Assembly (NCBI GenBank): GCA_947628225.1
Contig: CANQYY010000009.1
Span: 43,842 to 107,841 of the forward strand
Reading direction: 5' to 3'
Length of the DNA: 64,000 bases
Source of the DNA: an uncultured Lachnospiraceae bacterium
GTDB taxonomy: Bacteria; Bacillota; Clostridia; Lachnospirales; Lachnospiraceae
Below, one piece after another: positions 9,493 to 17,840 of the stretch; position 1 is the stretch's first letter, and the number at the start of each line of letters is the position of its first letter. The notes beneath the pieces are model-generated. The model was not told the origin of the DNA. It made no database searches and was given only the letters and a program-made list of their open reading frames with translations. Position numbers and translations under genes: made by a program.

Positions 9493-10269
9493 TTACATGA
9501 GATGATTTTTCATTGTATTAAGGGCGTTTTTTTCCAGCCGGGAAACCTGCGCCTGCGAGATGTGGATTTCCTCCGCTACTTCCATCTGGGTCTTTCCCTC
9601 GAAGTAGCGGAGTTTTATAATGCGGTTTTCTCTTTCCGACAGGCTTTTCATCGCATCCTTTAAAGACAGATGCTCGACCCAGCTCGCCTCTTTATTTTTC
9701 TTATCGCTGATTTGATCCATAATATACAGAGTATCCCCGCCCTCGGAATAGACCGGCTCATATAAAGATACCGGGCTCTGGATGGCGTCCAGGGCAAAGG
9801 CGATATCTTCGGCGGGGATCTGGATGGCGGCGGAGATTTCTTCCAGAGTAGGCTCCTTTTCCTGCTGTTTCATAATGGCTTCCTTGGCATAAATTGCCTT
9901 ATAGGCTGTATCCCGCAGGGAGCGGCTGACCCGGATGGCGTTGTTGTCCCGCAGATACCGGCGCACTTCCCCGATGATCATAGGCACGGCGTAGGTGGAA
10001 AATTTTACCTTTTGCGTAACATCAAAATTATCAATGGCTTTAATCAGTCCGATACAGCCAATCTGAAATAAATCGTCAATATTTTCGTTACTGTTATTAA
10101 AACGCTGTATAATACTCAGTACCAGCCGCAGATTTCCTTTAATATACTGTTCTCTGGCGTCTTTATCTCCTGCTAGTATTTTTTGAAAGAGTTCATCCTT
10201 TTCATCATTGGAAAGAAGTGGTAATTTACTGGTGTTAATTCCGCATATTTCGACTTTATACTGCGCCAT
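9493..10269 (-). CDS. sigG: RNA polymerase forespore sigma factor sigma-G
   Basis: Late forespore sigma factor of sporulation. The start KVEICGINTSKLPLLS, region 2 (NLRLVLSIIQRFNN, DDLFQIGCIGLIKAIDNFD, KFSTYAVPMIIGEVRRYLRD) and the region 4 helix-turn-helix (GKTQMEVAEEIHISQAQVSRLEK) follow Bacillus SigG almost word for word. I prefer the ATG at 10269 (MAQYKVE) over the one at 10281: GGAGG lies 5 bases before the former, while the latter has a Shine-Dalgarno touching it. The gene stands alone instead of following spoIIGA-sigE as in Bacillus, but still lies beside a ylmC/ymxH gene, now divergent. A sigma-F/G type promoter is visible upstream. The gene implies that the organism forms endospores. 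Confidence 0.95.
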   Translation of the reverse strand: MAQYKVEICGINTSKLPLLSNDEKDELFQKILAGDKDAREQYIKGNLRLVLSIIQRFNNSNENIDDLFQIGCIGLIKAIDNFDVTQKVKFSTYAVPMIIGEVRRYLRDNNAIRVSRSLRDTAYKAIYAKEAIMKQQEKEPTLEEISAAIQIPAEDIAFALDAIQSPVSLYEPVYSEGGDTLYIMDQISDKKNKEASWVEHLSLKDAMKSLSERENRIIKLRYFEGKTQMEVAEEIHISQAQVSRLEKNALNTMKNHLM

Positions 10270-10304
10270 GGCATCCTCCATTCCTTGCTTGTTGATGTTG
10301 CTTA

Positions 10305-10334
10305 TAGGATTGACGAAAGAGGAACGAATTATGC
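10305..10334 (-). promoter_or_regulatory. Predicted sigma-F/sigma-G promoter of sigG
   Basis: Read on the minus strand, GCATA (10334-10330) is followed after exactly 18 bases by AATCCTA (10311-10305). The known forespore consensus is roughly GYATA, 18 bases, CATNNTA, so only one -10 base deviates. It lies about 35 bases before the sigG start, where autoregulated transcription is expected. Confidence 0.6.
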
Positions 10335-10380
10335 GTAAAAAAATACAATAATACCAAGAGATTTTATGAGGGAAATTTTG

Positions 10381-10641
10381 ATGCGTATTTGCGATTTAAA
10401 GGAAAAAGAAGTAATCAACATATGCGACGGGGAGAGGATGGGGTATGTGGAGGATGTGGAATTTGATTTATGCACTGCCAAAATTACCCACATTATTGTT
10501 CCCGGTCCCTGCAAATTTTTTGGAGTATTGGGAAGAGAAGAAGAATTTATCATACCAATCGGCGATATTTGCAAAATCGGAGTTGACTTGATCTTAGTGG
10601 AGGCAAATTTGGAACAGGTGCGAAAAAAATGTGAGATGTAA
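10381..10641 (+). CDS. ylmC: YlmC/YmxH-family sporulation-associated PRC-barrel protein
   Basis: Small (86 aa) single-domain PRC-barrel protein of the YlmC/YmxH family, common in endospore formers. Its biochemical role is unknown. The pattern MRICDLKEKEVINICDGERMGYVEDVEF aligned in pieces (RICDLKEKEV, GERMGYVEDV) with a later HIIVPG strand is typical. The start at 10381 fits the family N terminus and has AGGGA about 7 bases upstream; an in-frame ATG at 10366 lacks a good site. It is divergent from sigG, preserving the sigG-ylmC neighbourhood known from Bacillus. nrdR follows under its own promoter. Confidence 0.82.
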   Translation: MRICDLKEKEVINICDGERMGYVEDVEFDLCTAKITHIIVPGPCKFFGVLGREEEFIIPIGDICKIGVDLILVEANLEQVRKKCEM

Positions 10642-10644
10642 GCC

Positions 10645-10673
10645 TTTACTTCCGGGAAAAAATCCAGTATACT
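10645..10673 (+). promoter_or_regulatory. Predicted sigma-A promoter of nrdR
   Basis: TTTACT (10645-10650), 17 bases, TATACT (10668-10673), about 43 bases before the nrdR ATG. No NrdR-box palindrome is evident here. Confidence 0.5.
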
Positions 10674-10715
10674 TAACGGTAAGGATCTATCAGTGATAAA
10701 AAGGAGAGAATATCT

Positions 10716-11177
10716 ATGAAATGTCCGTTTTGTGGAGAAGAAAATACAAAGGTAATTGATTCCCGGCCGGCAGATGATAATAATTCTATCCGCCGCCGCC
10801 GTCAGTGCGAAAAATGTAAAAAGAGATTTACGACCTATGAAAAATTGGAAACGATTCCTCTGGTTATTATTAAAAAGGATCAGGTCAGGGAACCTTATGA
10901 CCGCTCCAAGATTGAACGGGGGGTATTTCGCTCCTGTATTAAACGTCCCATTTCCGTAGACCAGATAAACGAGCTGGTGGACAGTGTAGAGAGCATGGTA
11001 TTTAATCTGGGGGAAAAGGAAGTGCCCAGCAGCAAGATCGGAGAGTTCCTTATGGATAAACTCCAGCAGCTGGATCCGGTAGCTTATGTTCGGTTTGCTT
11101 CGGTATACCGTGAATTTAAAGATGTGAATACCTTTATGGATGAGATAAAAAAATTGCTGGATAAACAGACAAAATAA
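10716..11177 (+). CDS. nrdR: Transcriptional repressor NrdR
   Basis: ATP/dATP-sensing repressor of ribonucleotide reductase genes. The N-terminal zinc ribbon has Cys3, Cys6, Cys31 and Cys34 (KCPFCG and QCEKCKKRF), with the conserved VIDSRP and an Arg-rich stretch between them. The remaining 100 residues are the ATP-cone domain (VIIKKDQVREPYDRSKI through FASVYREFKDV). Length (153 aa) is exact for the family. An AAGGAGA site precedes the ATG. It is probably monocistronic, between predicted promoters at 10645 and 11199. Confidence 0.96.
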   Translation: MKCPFCGEENTKVIDSRPADDNNSIRRRRQCEKCKKRFTTYEKLETIPLVIIKKDQVREPYDRSKIERGVFRSCIKRPISVDQINELVDSVESMVFNLGEKEVPSSKIGEFLMDKLQQLDPVAYVRFASVYREFKDVNTFMDEIKKLLDKQTK

Positions 11178-11198
11178 CAATCAATGCAGGAAATTTAC

Positions 11199-11227
11199 TT
11201 GCATAGCAGCACGCCATATGCTAAAAT
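11199..11227 (+). promoter_or_regulatory. Predicted sigma-A promoter of comM/yifB-dprA
   Basis: TTGCAT (11199-11204), 17 bases, TAAAAT (11222-11227), 32 bases before the comM start. The two hexamers are identical to those of the rpsB promoter at 50724. Confidence 0.55.
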
Positions 11228-11259
11228 AAATACGGATTAACCCTCGGACAGGAGGATGT

Positions 11260-12777
11260 ATGTATGCCAGCGTGTATGCTGCGGATATTTCGGGCTTGGA
11301 GGCGAGAATTATCCGCATTGAGGCAGACGTCCATGACGGTCTGCCTGTTTTTGATATGGTGGGGTATCTGGCATCGGCAGTAAAAGAGGCCAGAGAGCGC
11401 GTACGGATATCGGTACGCAACCTGGGGATTCGTTTTCCGGCGAAGCGCATTACCGTCAATCTTTCGCCAGCGAATCTCAGAAAGGAAGGAACCAGTTTTG
11501 ACCTTCCGATTGCACTTTCTCTATTAACCGCATTCGGTTATCTTCCCAATGAATTGACCAAACAGACATTGATGATAGGGGAATTGGGCTTAGACGGCAG
11601 CGTAAGGGAGGTAAAGGGGATTCTTGCCATGATAATGGCAGGGGAAAAAGAGGGAATAAAAAGATTTATCGTACCGGAGAAAAATGCGCCGGAGGGCAGT
11701 ATGCTGACGGGAGTTCAGGTATATGGGGTGAGCAGCCTGCAGCAGGCGTACGGATTTTTAAAGGGAGAAATTCCCCTGACGCCGGCACGCGCGGAATGTT
11801 TCCGGGAAAAACCGGAGGCATATGATATGGATTTTTCTGATATTCAGGGACAGCGCCATGTAAAGCGGGCGGCAGAAATTGCTGTCAGCGGAAGGCATAA
11901 TCTGTTAATGATAGGGGCGCCCGGCAGCGGAAAAACCATGCTGGCGAAAAGACTGCCCACTATTATGCCGAAGCTTGGCAGAGAGGAAAGTCTGGAGATC
12001 ACAAAGCTTTACAGCATCTGTGGAAAACTTCCCGAAGGAGAGCCCATCATAAAAAAACGCCCTTTCCGCGCGCCGCACCATACTGCTACCGCCACGGCGC
12101 TGACCGGAGGAGGAAGGATCCCCGTTCCGGGAGAGATTACGCTGGCGGCAAAGGGAGTATTATTCCTGGATGAACTTCCCGAGTTTTCCAGAGAGTCCCT
12201 GGAAGTGCTCCGTCAACCCTTAGAGGAGCGCAGGGTTGCCATCTCCCGGGTGGGGCATACCTATGAATACCCCTCCGACTGCATGTTTGTAGCCGCCATG
12301 AACCCCTGCCGGTGCGGCTATTTTCCAAACCGGGAAAAATGCCGGTGTACCGAGGGGGAGATTCGGAGGTATCTTGCCAGAATCAGTGAACCGCTGCTCG
12401 ACCGCATGGATATCTGTGTTGAAACCTCTCTGCCGGACACTTCCCTCTACGGCGGGGAGGAAGAAACCTCGGCGCAGATACAAAAACGGGTGGAAAGAAC
12501 GACGGCAATCCAGCGAGAGCGTTATAAAGGGGAAAATTTCTGCTATAATGGAGAACTGCCGGTCAATGCCCTGAAAAAGTACTGTTATCTGCATAAAGCA
12601 GAAAAAAGCTATCTGGAGGATTTTCTGCGGGACGGCACATGCAGTTTAAGGCGCCTGTACCGGATAATCCGGGTGGCGAGAACGATTGCCGATATGGAAA
12701 TGAGCGATCGGATTACGGAAGAACATATTACGGAGGCAGTGTGTTTCCGAAGTGTTGATAAAAGGTATTGGGGGTAG
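11260..12777 (+). CDS. comM: YifB/ComM-family Mg-chelatase-like AAA+ ATPase
   Basis: Member of the YifB/ComM family; in naturally transformable bacteria ComM is a hexameric helicase that drives branch migration during integration of incoming DNA. The N-terminal ChlI-like domain (VHDGLPVFDMVG, RITVNLSPANLRKEG, FDLPIAL) is followed by an AAA+ domain with Walker A GAPGSGKT at 219-226 and Walker B GVLFLDELPEF, then the Mg-chelatase C-terminal domain. A zinc-like CRCGYFPNREKCRC cluster lies in the AAA+ part. Length (505 aa) is standard. GGAGG lies 4 bases before the ATG. dprA begins 6 bases after the stop, so two DNA-uptake-linked genes are coexpressed, although whether this organism is competent is unknown. 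Confidence 0.93.
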   Translation: MYASVYAADISGLEARIIRIEADVHDGLPVFDMVGYLASAVKEARERVRISVRNLGIRFPAKRITVNLSPANLRKEGTSFDLPIALSLLTAFGYLPNELTKQTLMIGELGLDGSVREVKGILAMIMAGEKEGIKRFIVPEKNAPEGSMLTGVQVYGVSSLQQAYGFLKGEIPLTPARAECFREKPEAYDMDFSDIQGQRHVKRAAEIAVSGRHNLLMIGAPGSGKTMLAKRLPTIMPKLGREESLEITKLYSICGKLPEGEPIIKKRPFRAPHHTATATALTGGGRIPVPGEITLAAKGVLFLDELPEFSRESLEVLRQPLEERRVAISRVGHTYEYPSDCMFVAAMNPCRCGYFPNREKCRCTEGEIRRYLARISEPLLDRMDICVETSLPDTSLYGGEEETSAQIQKRVERTTAIQRERYKGENFCYNGELPVNALKKYCYLHKAEKSYLEDFLRDGTCSLRRLYRIIRVARTIADMEMSDRITEEHITEAVCFRSVDKRYWG

Positions 12778-12783
12778 CGCGGG

Positions 12784-13860
12784 ATGGAAGAAGCATTATT
12801 ATGGTACTGGTTGGGAAATATAAAGGGAATTGGTATCCGGAAAGAAAGAAAACTGTTGGAACAGTGGAAAACCCCGGAGCAAATTTTCTGTGCGCCTGAG
12901 GAAAAATTAAAGCAGACGCAGGGAATCGGGGAAAAAGATCTGCAGGCGATTCTTTCCTCCCGGAAGGAGGAGGGCTGGCGAAGGCAGTTCGAGTGGCTGC
13001 GCCGGAAAAAAATCCGGTATATATCCTATTTTGACAAGGCTTATCCGGAAAGGCTGAGGCAGATCCCCGCGCCTCCGAAACACCTTTATGTCAAAGGAGA
13101 AATGCCGGAATTATCCGGGGTTACAATTAGTATTGTCGGCGCCAGGGACTGTACCTGCTATGGGAGGGATATGGCGCGGATGTTTGCCCACCGCCTGTCA
13201 GGAGCGGGGGTGCAGATTATAAGCGGAATGGCAAAGGGGATAGACGGATGGGCGCATCAGGGCGCCCTGGAAGGGGGAGGGAAAACTTTTGCCATTTTGG
13301 GCTGCGGGGTGGAGGTATGTTATCCGCCGGCCCACAGAAAATTATATGAGAGCATATTGCGGCAGGGAGGCGTTTTGTCGGAGTTTTCCCCTTATACGCA
13401 GGCAAAGCCCGGATTTTTCCCAATGCGGAACCGGATTATCAGCGGTCTGTCCGACGGCATCCTCATTGTGGAGGCGAGAGAAAGAAGCGGCTCCCTGATC
13501 ACGGCGGACGCGGCGCTGGAGCAGGGAAAGGATGTATTTGTGATTCCGGGGCGGATCGGGGATGAACTGAGCGTGGGCTGCAACCGTCTGATTTGTCAGG
13601 GAGCCGTACCGGTCCTGTCGCCGGGCGACATTCTGTCGTATTATGGGATGAAGGAGAAAAGAGATAATATAGAAGAAACTCTTTCGGAGGAGGAGAAAAA
13701 TATTTTGTCTGTTATTGGAATGAAACCAATCCATGCCCTGCAGATTGCGGCGGCGGTAAAAGTGGAAGAAACTACTGTATTTAAACGACTTTTTGCCCTG
13801 AAAGGGAAAAAACTCATTCAGGAGGTTTCCCGCTCTTATTTTACCCGGATAATGCCCTAG
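12784..13860 (+). CDS. dprA: DNA-processing protein DprA
   Basis: Protects incoming single-stranded DNA and loads RecA in natural transformation; it is also widespread in bacteria not known to transform. An N-terminal helix-hairpin-helix-like region (GNIKGIGIRKERK, TQGIGEKDL) is followed by the Rossmann-like DprA core (ISIVGARDCTCYG, ISGMAKGIDGWAHQGAL, AILGCGVEVCYPP, PGFFPMRNRIISGLSD) and a C-terminal winged-helix segment (MKPIHALQIAAAVKV onward). Length (358 aa) is normal. It is directly behind comM, probably translationally linked, and precedes topA, the order common in Firmicutes. Confidence 0.95.
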   Translation: MEEALLWYWLGNIKGIGIRKERKLLEQWKTPEQIFCAPEEKLKQTQGIGEKDLQAILSSRKEEGWRRQFEWLRRKKIRYISYFDKAYPERLRQIPAPPKHLYVKGEMPELSGVTISIVGARDCTCYGRDMARMFAHRLSGAGVQIISGMAKGIDGWAHQGALEGGGKTFAILGCGVEVCYPPAHRKLYESILRQGGVLSEFSPYTQAKPGFFPMRNRIISGLSDGILIVEARERSGSLITADAALEQGKDVFVIPGRIGDELSVGCNRLICQGAVPVLSPGDILSYYGMKEKRDNIEETLSEEEKNILSVIGMKPIHALQIAAAVKVEETTVFKRLFALKGKKLIQEVSRSYFTRIMP

Positions 13861-13884
13861 CCCAAAAAAGAAATTAAATTTTGC

Positions 13885-13913
13885 TTGAAATCAAAATAAA
13901 AATGGTGTATGCT
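13885..13913 (+). promoter_or_regulatory. Predicted sigma-A promoter of topA
   Basis: TTGAAA (13885-13890), 17 bases, TATGCT (13908-13913), 40 bases before the chosen topA ATG, in the gap after dprA. Confidence 0.55.
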
Positions 13914-13953
13914 GATTTACGTCGTAAACAGAAAAACAAGGAGCGGAAGAACT

Positions 13954-16020
13954 ATGGCCAAAAATCTTATTATCGTGGAGTCACCGGCAAAATCAAAGAC
14001 GATTAAAAAATTTTTGGGGAAGAACTATGAAGTTGTGGCTTCTAACGGACACGTCAGAGATTTGCCTAAGAGTCAGATGGGAATTGATTTTGAGCATAAT
14101 TTTGAACCGAAATATATTACGATACGGGGGAAGGGAGATTTGCTTGCCAGTCTGCGCAAGGAAGTGAAAAAAGCAGATAATATATATCTGGCAACAGACC
14201 CGGACCGGGAGGGGGAAGCCATTTCGTGGCATCTGGCTAACGCCCTGAAGCTGACCCCGGAAAAAACCAGACGGATAACTTTTAATGAAATTACGAAACG
14301 GGCGGTTAAACAGTCCATTAAACAGTCAAGAGAAATCGATATGGATCTGGTAGATGCGCAGCAGGCGCGACGGGTACTGGACAGAATGGTGGGATATTCC
14401 ATTAGTCCCCTGCTGTGGGAAAAGGTAAAAAGAGGGCTTAGCGCCGGACGCGTACAGTCTGTGGCGCTGCGTATCATTGCCGATAGGGAAAATGAGATTG
14501 ACGCCTTTATCCCGAAAGAATACTGGACATTGGAAGCCCGGTTTGTGATAGAGGGAGTAAAAAAACCGCTGCTTGCCAAATATTACGGCAATCCGGATAA
14601 ATATGAAATTACGTCCCGGAAGGAAGTCGATGCGATCTTATCGGAATTGAAGGGCGCGCGTTATAAAATTGCGGGGATTCGCAAAAGCGAGAGGATCAAA
14701 AAACCGCCGCTTCCTTTTACGACCTCAACGTTACAGCAGGAATGCTCCAAAAATTTGAATTTTGCCACGAGAAAAACAATGCAGCTTGCCCAGCAGTTAT
14801 ATGAGGGCGTTCCGGTAAAGGGGCGCGGCACTATTGGATTGATAACCTATCTGCGTACAGATTCCACCCGCATTTCGGAGGAAGCGGATACAGAGTGCCG
14901 GGAATTCATCGAAAAAACTTATGGGAGCGAAAATATAATAGAACAGGGAATTTCCCGGAAAACCAAAAAAAATATTCAGGATGCCCATGAGGCGATCCGG
15001 CCAACCTATGTGGAACTGACGCCGGCGATTGTGAAAGAATCTTTGACCAGGGATCAGTTCCGGCTATATCAGTTAATATGGAAACGTTTTGTGGCAAGCC
15101 GGATGCATTCCGCAAAATATGAAACAATATCTGTAAAAATAGAAGGGAAAGGGCATTGCTTTACCAGCGCCGGCTCCAAACTTGTTTTCCCGGGCTTTAT
15201 GTCTGTGTATCAAAACAGCGAGGATAAAGAAGAAGCAAATGCGGCTTTAGCCCGGCTGAAAGAGGATTCCGGGTTAAAATTGGAAGAATTGAAAGAAGAG
15301 CAGCATTTTACGCAGCCGCCTTCGCATTATACGGAAGCCTCTCTGGTAAAGGCGCTCGAGGAGCTGGGGATAGGGCGTCCAAGTACGTATTCCCCGACGA
15401 TTTCCACCCTGATTTCCCGCCGTTATGTGGTAAAGGAGCAGAAAAATCTGTATCTTTCCGAATTGGGGGATATTGTAAATACTATTATGGTAAACGCGTT
15501 TCCGAGCATTGTCGATGTTCATTTTACCGCCACCATGGAGGCGCTGCTGGACAGCGTGGCAGAAGGCGCCGTGGAGTGGAAAACGGTAATAGCAAACTTT
15601 TATCCCGATTTAAAACAGGCGGTCAGCCAGGCAGGGGAAGCGCTGGAGAAAATAGAGATTGAAGATGAGGTTACCGATGTTGTCTGCGATTTGTGCGGAC
15701 GCAATATGGTAATAAAATATGGGCCTCATGGAAAATTTTTAGCCTGTCCGGGATTTCCGGAATGCCGCAATACCAAACCATATTATGAAAAAATCGGGGT
15801 ATCCTGTCCGAAATGCGGCGGGGAAATCGTCATTAAGAAAACCCAGAAGGGACGCCGGTATTATGGATGTGAAAATAATCCGGAGTGTGATGTGATGACC
15901 TGGCAGAGGCCTTCTGCCAAAAAATGCCCGAAATGTGGCGGTATGCTTTTAGAAAAAGGGAATAAACTGGTTTGCGCAGACCCCTCCTGCGGATATCTTA
16001 CCGAAAAACCAAAGAGTTAA
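13954..16020 (+). CDS. topA: DNA topoisomerase I
   Basis: Type IA topoisomerase that relaxes negative supercoils. The TOPRIM domain opens the protein (LIIVESPAKSKTIKKFLG; DPDREGEAISWHL carries the acidic metal ligands). The catalytic Tyr299 is in ITYLRTDSTR, and the toroidal domain follows. The C terminus holds three four-cysteine zinc ribbons (CDLCGRN..CPGFPEC, CPKCGGE..CENNPEC, CPKCGGM..CADPSC). I use the ATG at 13954: it has AAGGAG upstream and matches the family N terminus, whereas the frame could extend to 13909 without a ribosome site. 688 aa is the normal clostridial length. codY follows under its own promoter, as in the Bacillus topA-codY neighbourhood. Confidence 0.97.
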   Translation: MAKNLIIVESPAKSKTIKKFLGKNYEVVASNGHVRDLPKSQMGIDFEHNFEPKYITIRGKGDLLASLRKEVKKADNIYLATDPDREGEAISWHLANALKLTPEKTRRITFNEITKRAVKQSIKQSREIDMDLVDAQQARRVLDRMVGYSISPLLWEKVKRGLSAGRVQSVALRIIADRENEIDAFIPKEYWTLEARFVIEGVKKPLLAKYYGNPDKYEITSRKEVDAILSELKGARYKIAGIRKSERIKKPPLPFTTSTLQQECSKNLNFATRKTMQLAQQLYEGVPVKGRGTIGLITYLRTDSTRISEEADTECREFIEKTYGSENIIEQGISRKTKKNIQDAHEAIRPTYVELTPAIVKESLTRDQFRLYQLIWKRFVASRMHSAKYETISVKIEGKGHCFTSAGSKLVFPGFMSVYQNSEDKEEANAALARLKEDSGLKLEELKEEQHFTQPPSHYTEASLVKALEELGIGRPSTYSPTISTLISRRYVVKEQKNLYLSELGDIVNTIMVNAFPSIVDVHFTATMEALLDSVAEGAVEWKTVIANFYPDLKQAVSQAGEALEKIEIEDEVTDVVCDLCGRNMVIKYGPHGKFLACPGFPECRNTKPYYEKIGVSCPKCGGEIVIKKTQKGRRYYGCENNPECDVMTWQRPSAKKCPKCGGMLLEKGNKLVCADPSCGYLTEKPKS

Positions 16021-16023
16021 TAC

Positions 16024-16052
16024 TTGTCATTTATATTGATTTATGGTAGAAT
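16024..16052 (+). promoter_or_regulatory. Predicted sigma-A promoter of codY
   Basis: TTGTCA (16024-16029), 17 bases, TAGAAT (16047-16052), about 30 bases before the codY start. It lies immediately after the topA stop codon. Confidence 0.6.
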
Positions 16053-16082
16053 TGTCATGTAGGTGGAGATAAGGAGGATATG

Positions 16083-16865
16083 ATGAGTATTGAGTTATTA
16101 GATAAAACTCGAAAAATCAACCGTCTCCTTAATGACAGGCATTCTTCCAAAGTGGCGTTTGCAGATATATGCTCTGTATTGGGGCAGCTTTTACATGCCA
16201 GTGCCTTTGTGATTAGCGGGAAGGGAAAGATGCTGGGGGCTTATGTCGCCGACAGGAAAGAACCTATCAGTTGTTTTCCGTATCATCAGGGCAGTTATAT
16301 TGAAACGAAGCTCAATGAAAGGCTTCTCAGCATATTATCCACGAAGGAAAATGTCAATCTGGAAATATTAGGATTTCCCAAAGAGGAAGTGACAGGCCTT
16401 CAGGCATTGATTACGCCTATCAGTATTGGCGGGGAACGTCTGGGAACGCTCTTTTTATGCAGAAAACAGGATGCTTTCTGCATTGAAGATATTATTTTAA
16501 GTGAATATAGCACAACTGTAGTAGGGCTGGAAATGATGCGTTCAGTTCAGGAAGAGTCCGATCTGGAAGAACATAAAAAAAAGAATTTCTCTTCAGCGCT
16601 TACGGCATTGACCCCATTAGAACAGAGAGCAGTGGTTTCTGTTATCCATGAGCTGGAGGGGAAAGACGGGATGCTTGTGACAAGCAGGCTTGCCGGTCAG
16701 ATTGGAATTACCAGGACAGTAATTGTCAATGCGCTCCGCAAACTGGAAAGCGCAGGACTGATTAAAACGAAATCCCTCGGCATGAAAGGAACGCACATTG
16801 AAGTGCTGAATGATATTGTGTATACGGAATTTGACAACTACTACAAGGAGAAATGGAATTCTTAA
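16083..16865 (+). CDS. codY: Global nutritional repressor CodY
   Basis: GTP- and branched-chain-amino-acid-sensing repressor of stationary-phase, uptake and often motility genes. The N-terminal GAF domain (about 1-150) carries the ligand pocket; the C-terminal winged helix-turn-helix is nearly identical to known CodY proteins (QIGITRTVIVNALRKLES, AGLIKTKSLGMKGTHIEVLN). Length (260 aa) is right. Two ATGs lie in tandem; GGAGG is 2 bases before the first and 5 before the second, so I take 16083. The gene sits between topA and flgB, the same place as in Bacillus. CodY is known to repress the fla/che operon there; whether it does so here is inference, and I see no convincing CodY box before flgB. 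Confidence 0.95.
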   Translation: MSIELLDKTRKINRLLNDRHSSKVAFADICSVLGQLLHASAFVISGKGKMLGAYVADRKEPISCFPYHQGSYIETKLNERLLSILSTKENVNLEILGFPKEEVTGLQALITPISIGGERLGTLFLCRKQDAFCIEDIILSEYSTTVVGLEMMRSVQEESDLEEHKKKNFSSALTALTPLEQRAVVSVIHELEGKDGMLVTSRLAGQIGITRTVIVNALRKLESAGLIKTKSLGMKGTHIEVLNDIVYTEFDNYYKEKWNS

Positions 16866-16916
16866 ACGCAAAGGGAATTGTGATATATGAGTCATAATGC
16901 CATTTGCGTTTTTCTA
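16864..16916 (+). terminator. Terminator of codY
   Basis: AAACGCAAA (16864-16872) pairs with TTTGCGTTT (16903-16911), extended inward by an imperfect GG.AATT.TGA / TCA.AATGCC stem, and is followed by further T residues. The left arm overlaps the codY stop codon. It separates codY from the fla/che operon. Confidence 0.7.
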
Positions 16917-16938
16917 AGACAAGAAAGGAAGTGTGTAG

Positions 16939-17328
16939 ATGATACTTTCCAATGCGTACAATTATATCAATGTACTGGACAAGGCGGCGGACGCCAGTTG
17001 GACGAGGAATGACGTTCTTGCCAACAATATCGCCAACGCCGACACGCCAAATTACAAAAGAAAAGACGTACAGTTTGAAACGTATCTGCAGGGCGCGGTT
17101 GCCGGCACGGATTCGCTGGACGAAACGGTGGCGACGCTGGACTTAAATGCGCTGAATGCCACTACTTATACGGAGCAGGTAAATTTAAGCTACCGCATGG
17201 ATGGGAATAATGTGGATATCAGTACAGAAAATGTGGAGCTGGCAAAAAACCAGTTAAAGTATTATACCCTGATGAATTCCATTAACAGTGAATTTAATCG
17301 GCTGCAATCAGCGCTTCGTACATCATAA
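16939..17328 (+). CDS. flgB: Flagellar basal-body rod protein FlgB
   Basis: Proximal rod subunit of the flagellar basal body, exported through the flagellar type III apparatus. It shows the rod/hook N-terminal signature (NDVLANNIANADTPNYKRKDVQFE) in the ASN.ANADT form and the C-terminal heptad region (ENVELAKNQLKYYTLMNSINSEF). 129 aa is typical. It is the first gene of the fla/che operon, with AAAGGAAG upstream of the ATG and the codY terminator just before. No classical promoter is obvious in the 25 bases between the terminator and the gene, so operon initiation may lie inside or upstream of the terminator region. Confidence 0.95.
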   Translation: MILSNAYNYINVLDKAADASWTRNDVLANNIANADTPNYKRKDVQFETYLQGAVAGTDSLDETVATLDLNALNATTYTEQVNLSYRMDGNNVDISTENVELAKNQLKYYTLMNSINSEFNRLQSALRTS

Positions 17329-17385
17329 GCGCCGTAAGCCCGGAGAAATAAAGAGGATAAGGTAAACAGAAAGGAAGGGATGAGT

Positions 17386-17823
17386 ATGTCAGTGTTTGGA
17401 GCCATGGATGTGAGCGCCACAGGAATGACGGCGCAGCAGCTCAGGATGGACACTATTTCAGAAAATATTGCCAATGTCTATACCACCAGAGATGCCGAAG
17501 GGAGAGTATATCGGCGGAAGACCGTAGTCTTTGAGGAGAAAAGTTATCCTACCTTTGGGGAGAGCCTGAGCATGGCAAACGGCCACATCGGAAAAGGGGT
17601 AAAGGTTTCTCAGATCGTTGAGGATAATACCGAGGGGAATAAAGTATATGACCCGTCGCATCCGGATGCCGATGCCGATGGCTATGTTATCTATCCGAAT
17701 GTCAATACGGTAACGGAAATGACAAATATGATTGATGCCACCCGTGCCTTTGAAGCAAATGTTACCGTGCTCAATTCGACAAAGGGAATGGCGATGCGGG
17801 CATTGAATATCGGTGAGTCATAA
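17386..17823 (+). CDS. flgC: Flagellar basal-body rod protein FlgC
   Basis: Rod subunit next to FlgB. The N-terminal rod motif (FGAMDVSATGMTAQQLRMD, ENIANVYTTRD) and the C-terminal motif (NMIDATRAFEANVTVLNS) are diagnostic. I choose the second of two in-frame ATGs (17386) because AAGGAAGG lies 7 bases before it and only 1 base before the ATG at 17380. 145 aa is normal. Third in the run codY | flgB flgC fliE. Confidence 0.95.
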   Translation: MSVFGAMDVSATGMTAQQLRMDTISENIANVYTTRDAEGRVYRRKTVVFEEKSYPTFGESLSMANGHIGKGVKVSQIVEDNTEGNKVYDPSHPDADADGYVIYPNVNTVTEMTNMIDATRAFEANVTVLNSTKGMAMRALNIGES

Positions 17824-17840
17824 GAGAAAGGAAGGGCATA

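Noticed and set aside
10329..11180. 283-codon minus-strand frame opposite ylmC and nrdR
   Set aside because: The + strand genes are conserved families; the antisense product shows only low-complexity hydrophobic sequence with no family match.
16866..16938. c-di-GMP riboswitch upstream of flgB
   Set aside because: The gap is filled by the codY terminator and a ribosome site; conserved riboswitch elements are not visible here or in the other large gaps.
17453..17467. CTATTTCAGAAAATA as a CodY box in flgC
   Set aside because: It matches the known CodY consensus at about 11 of 15 positions, inside coding sequence and 500 bases from the operon start; too weak to claim given how often such A/T sequences occur.
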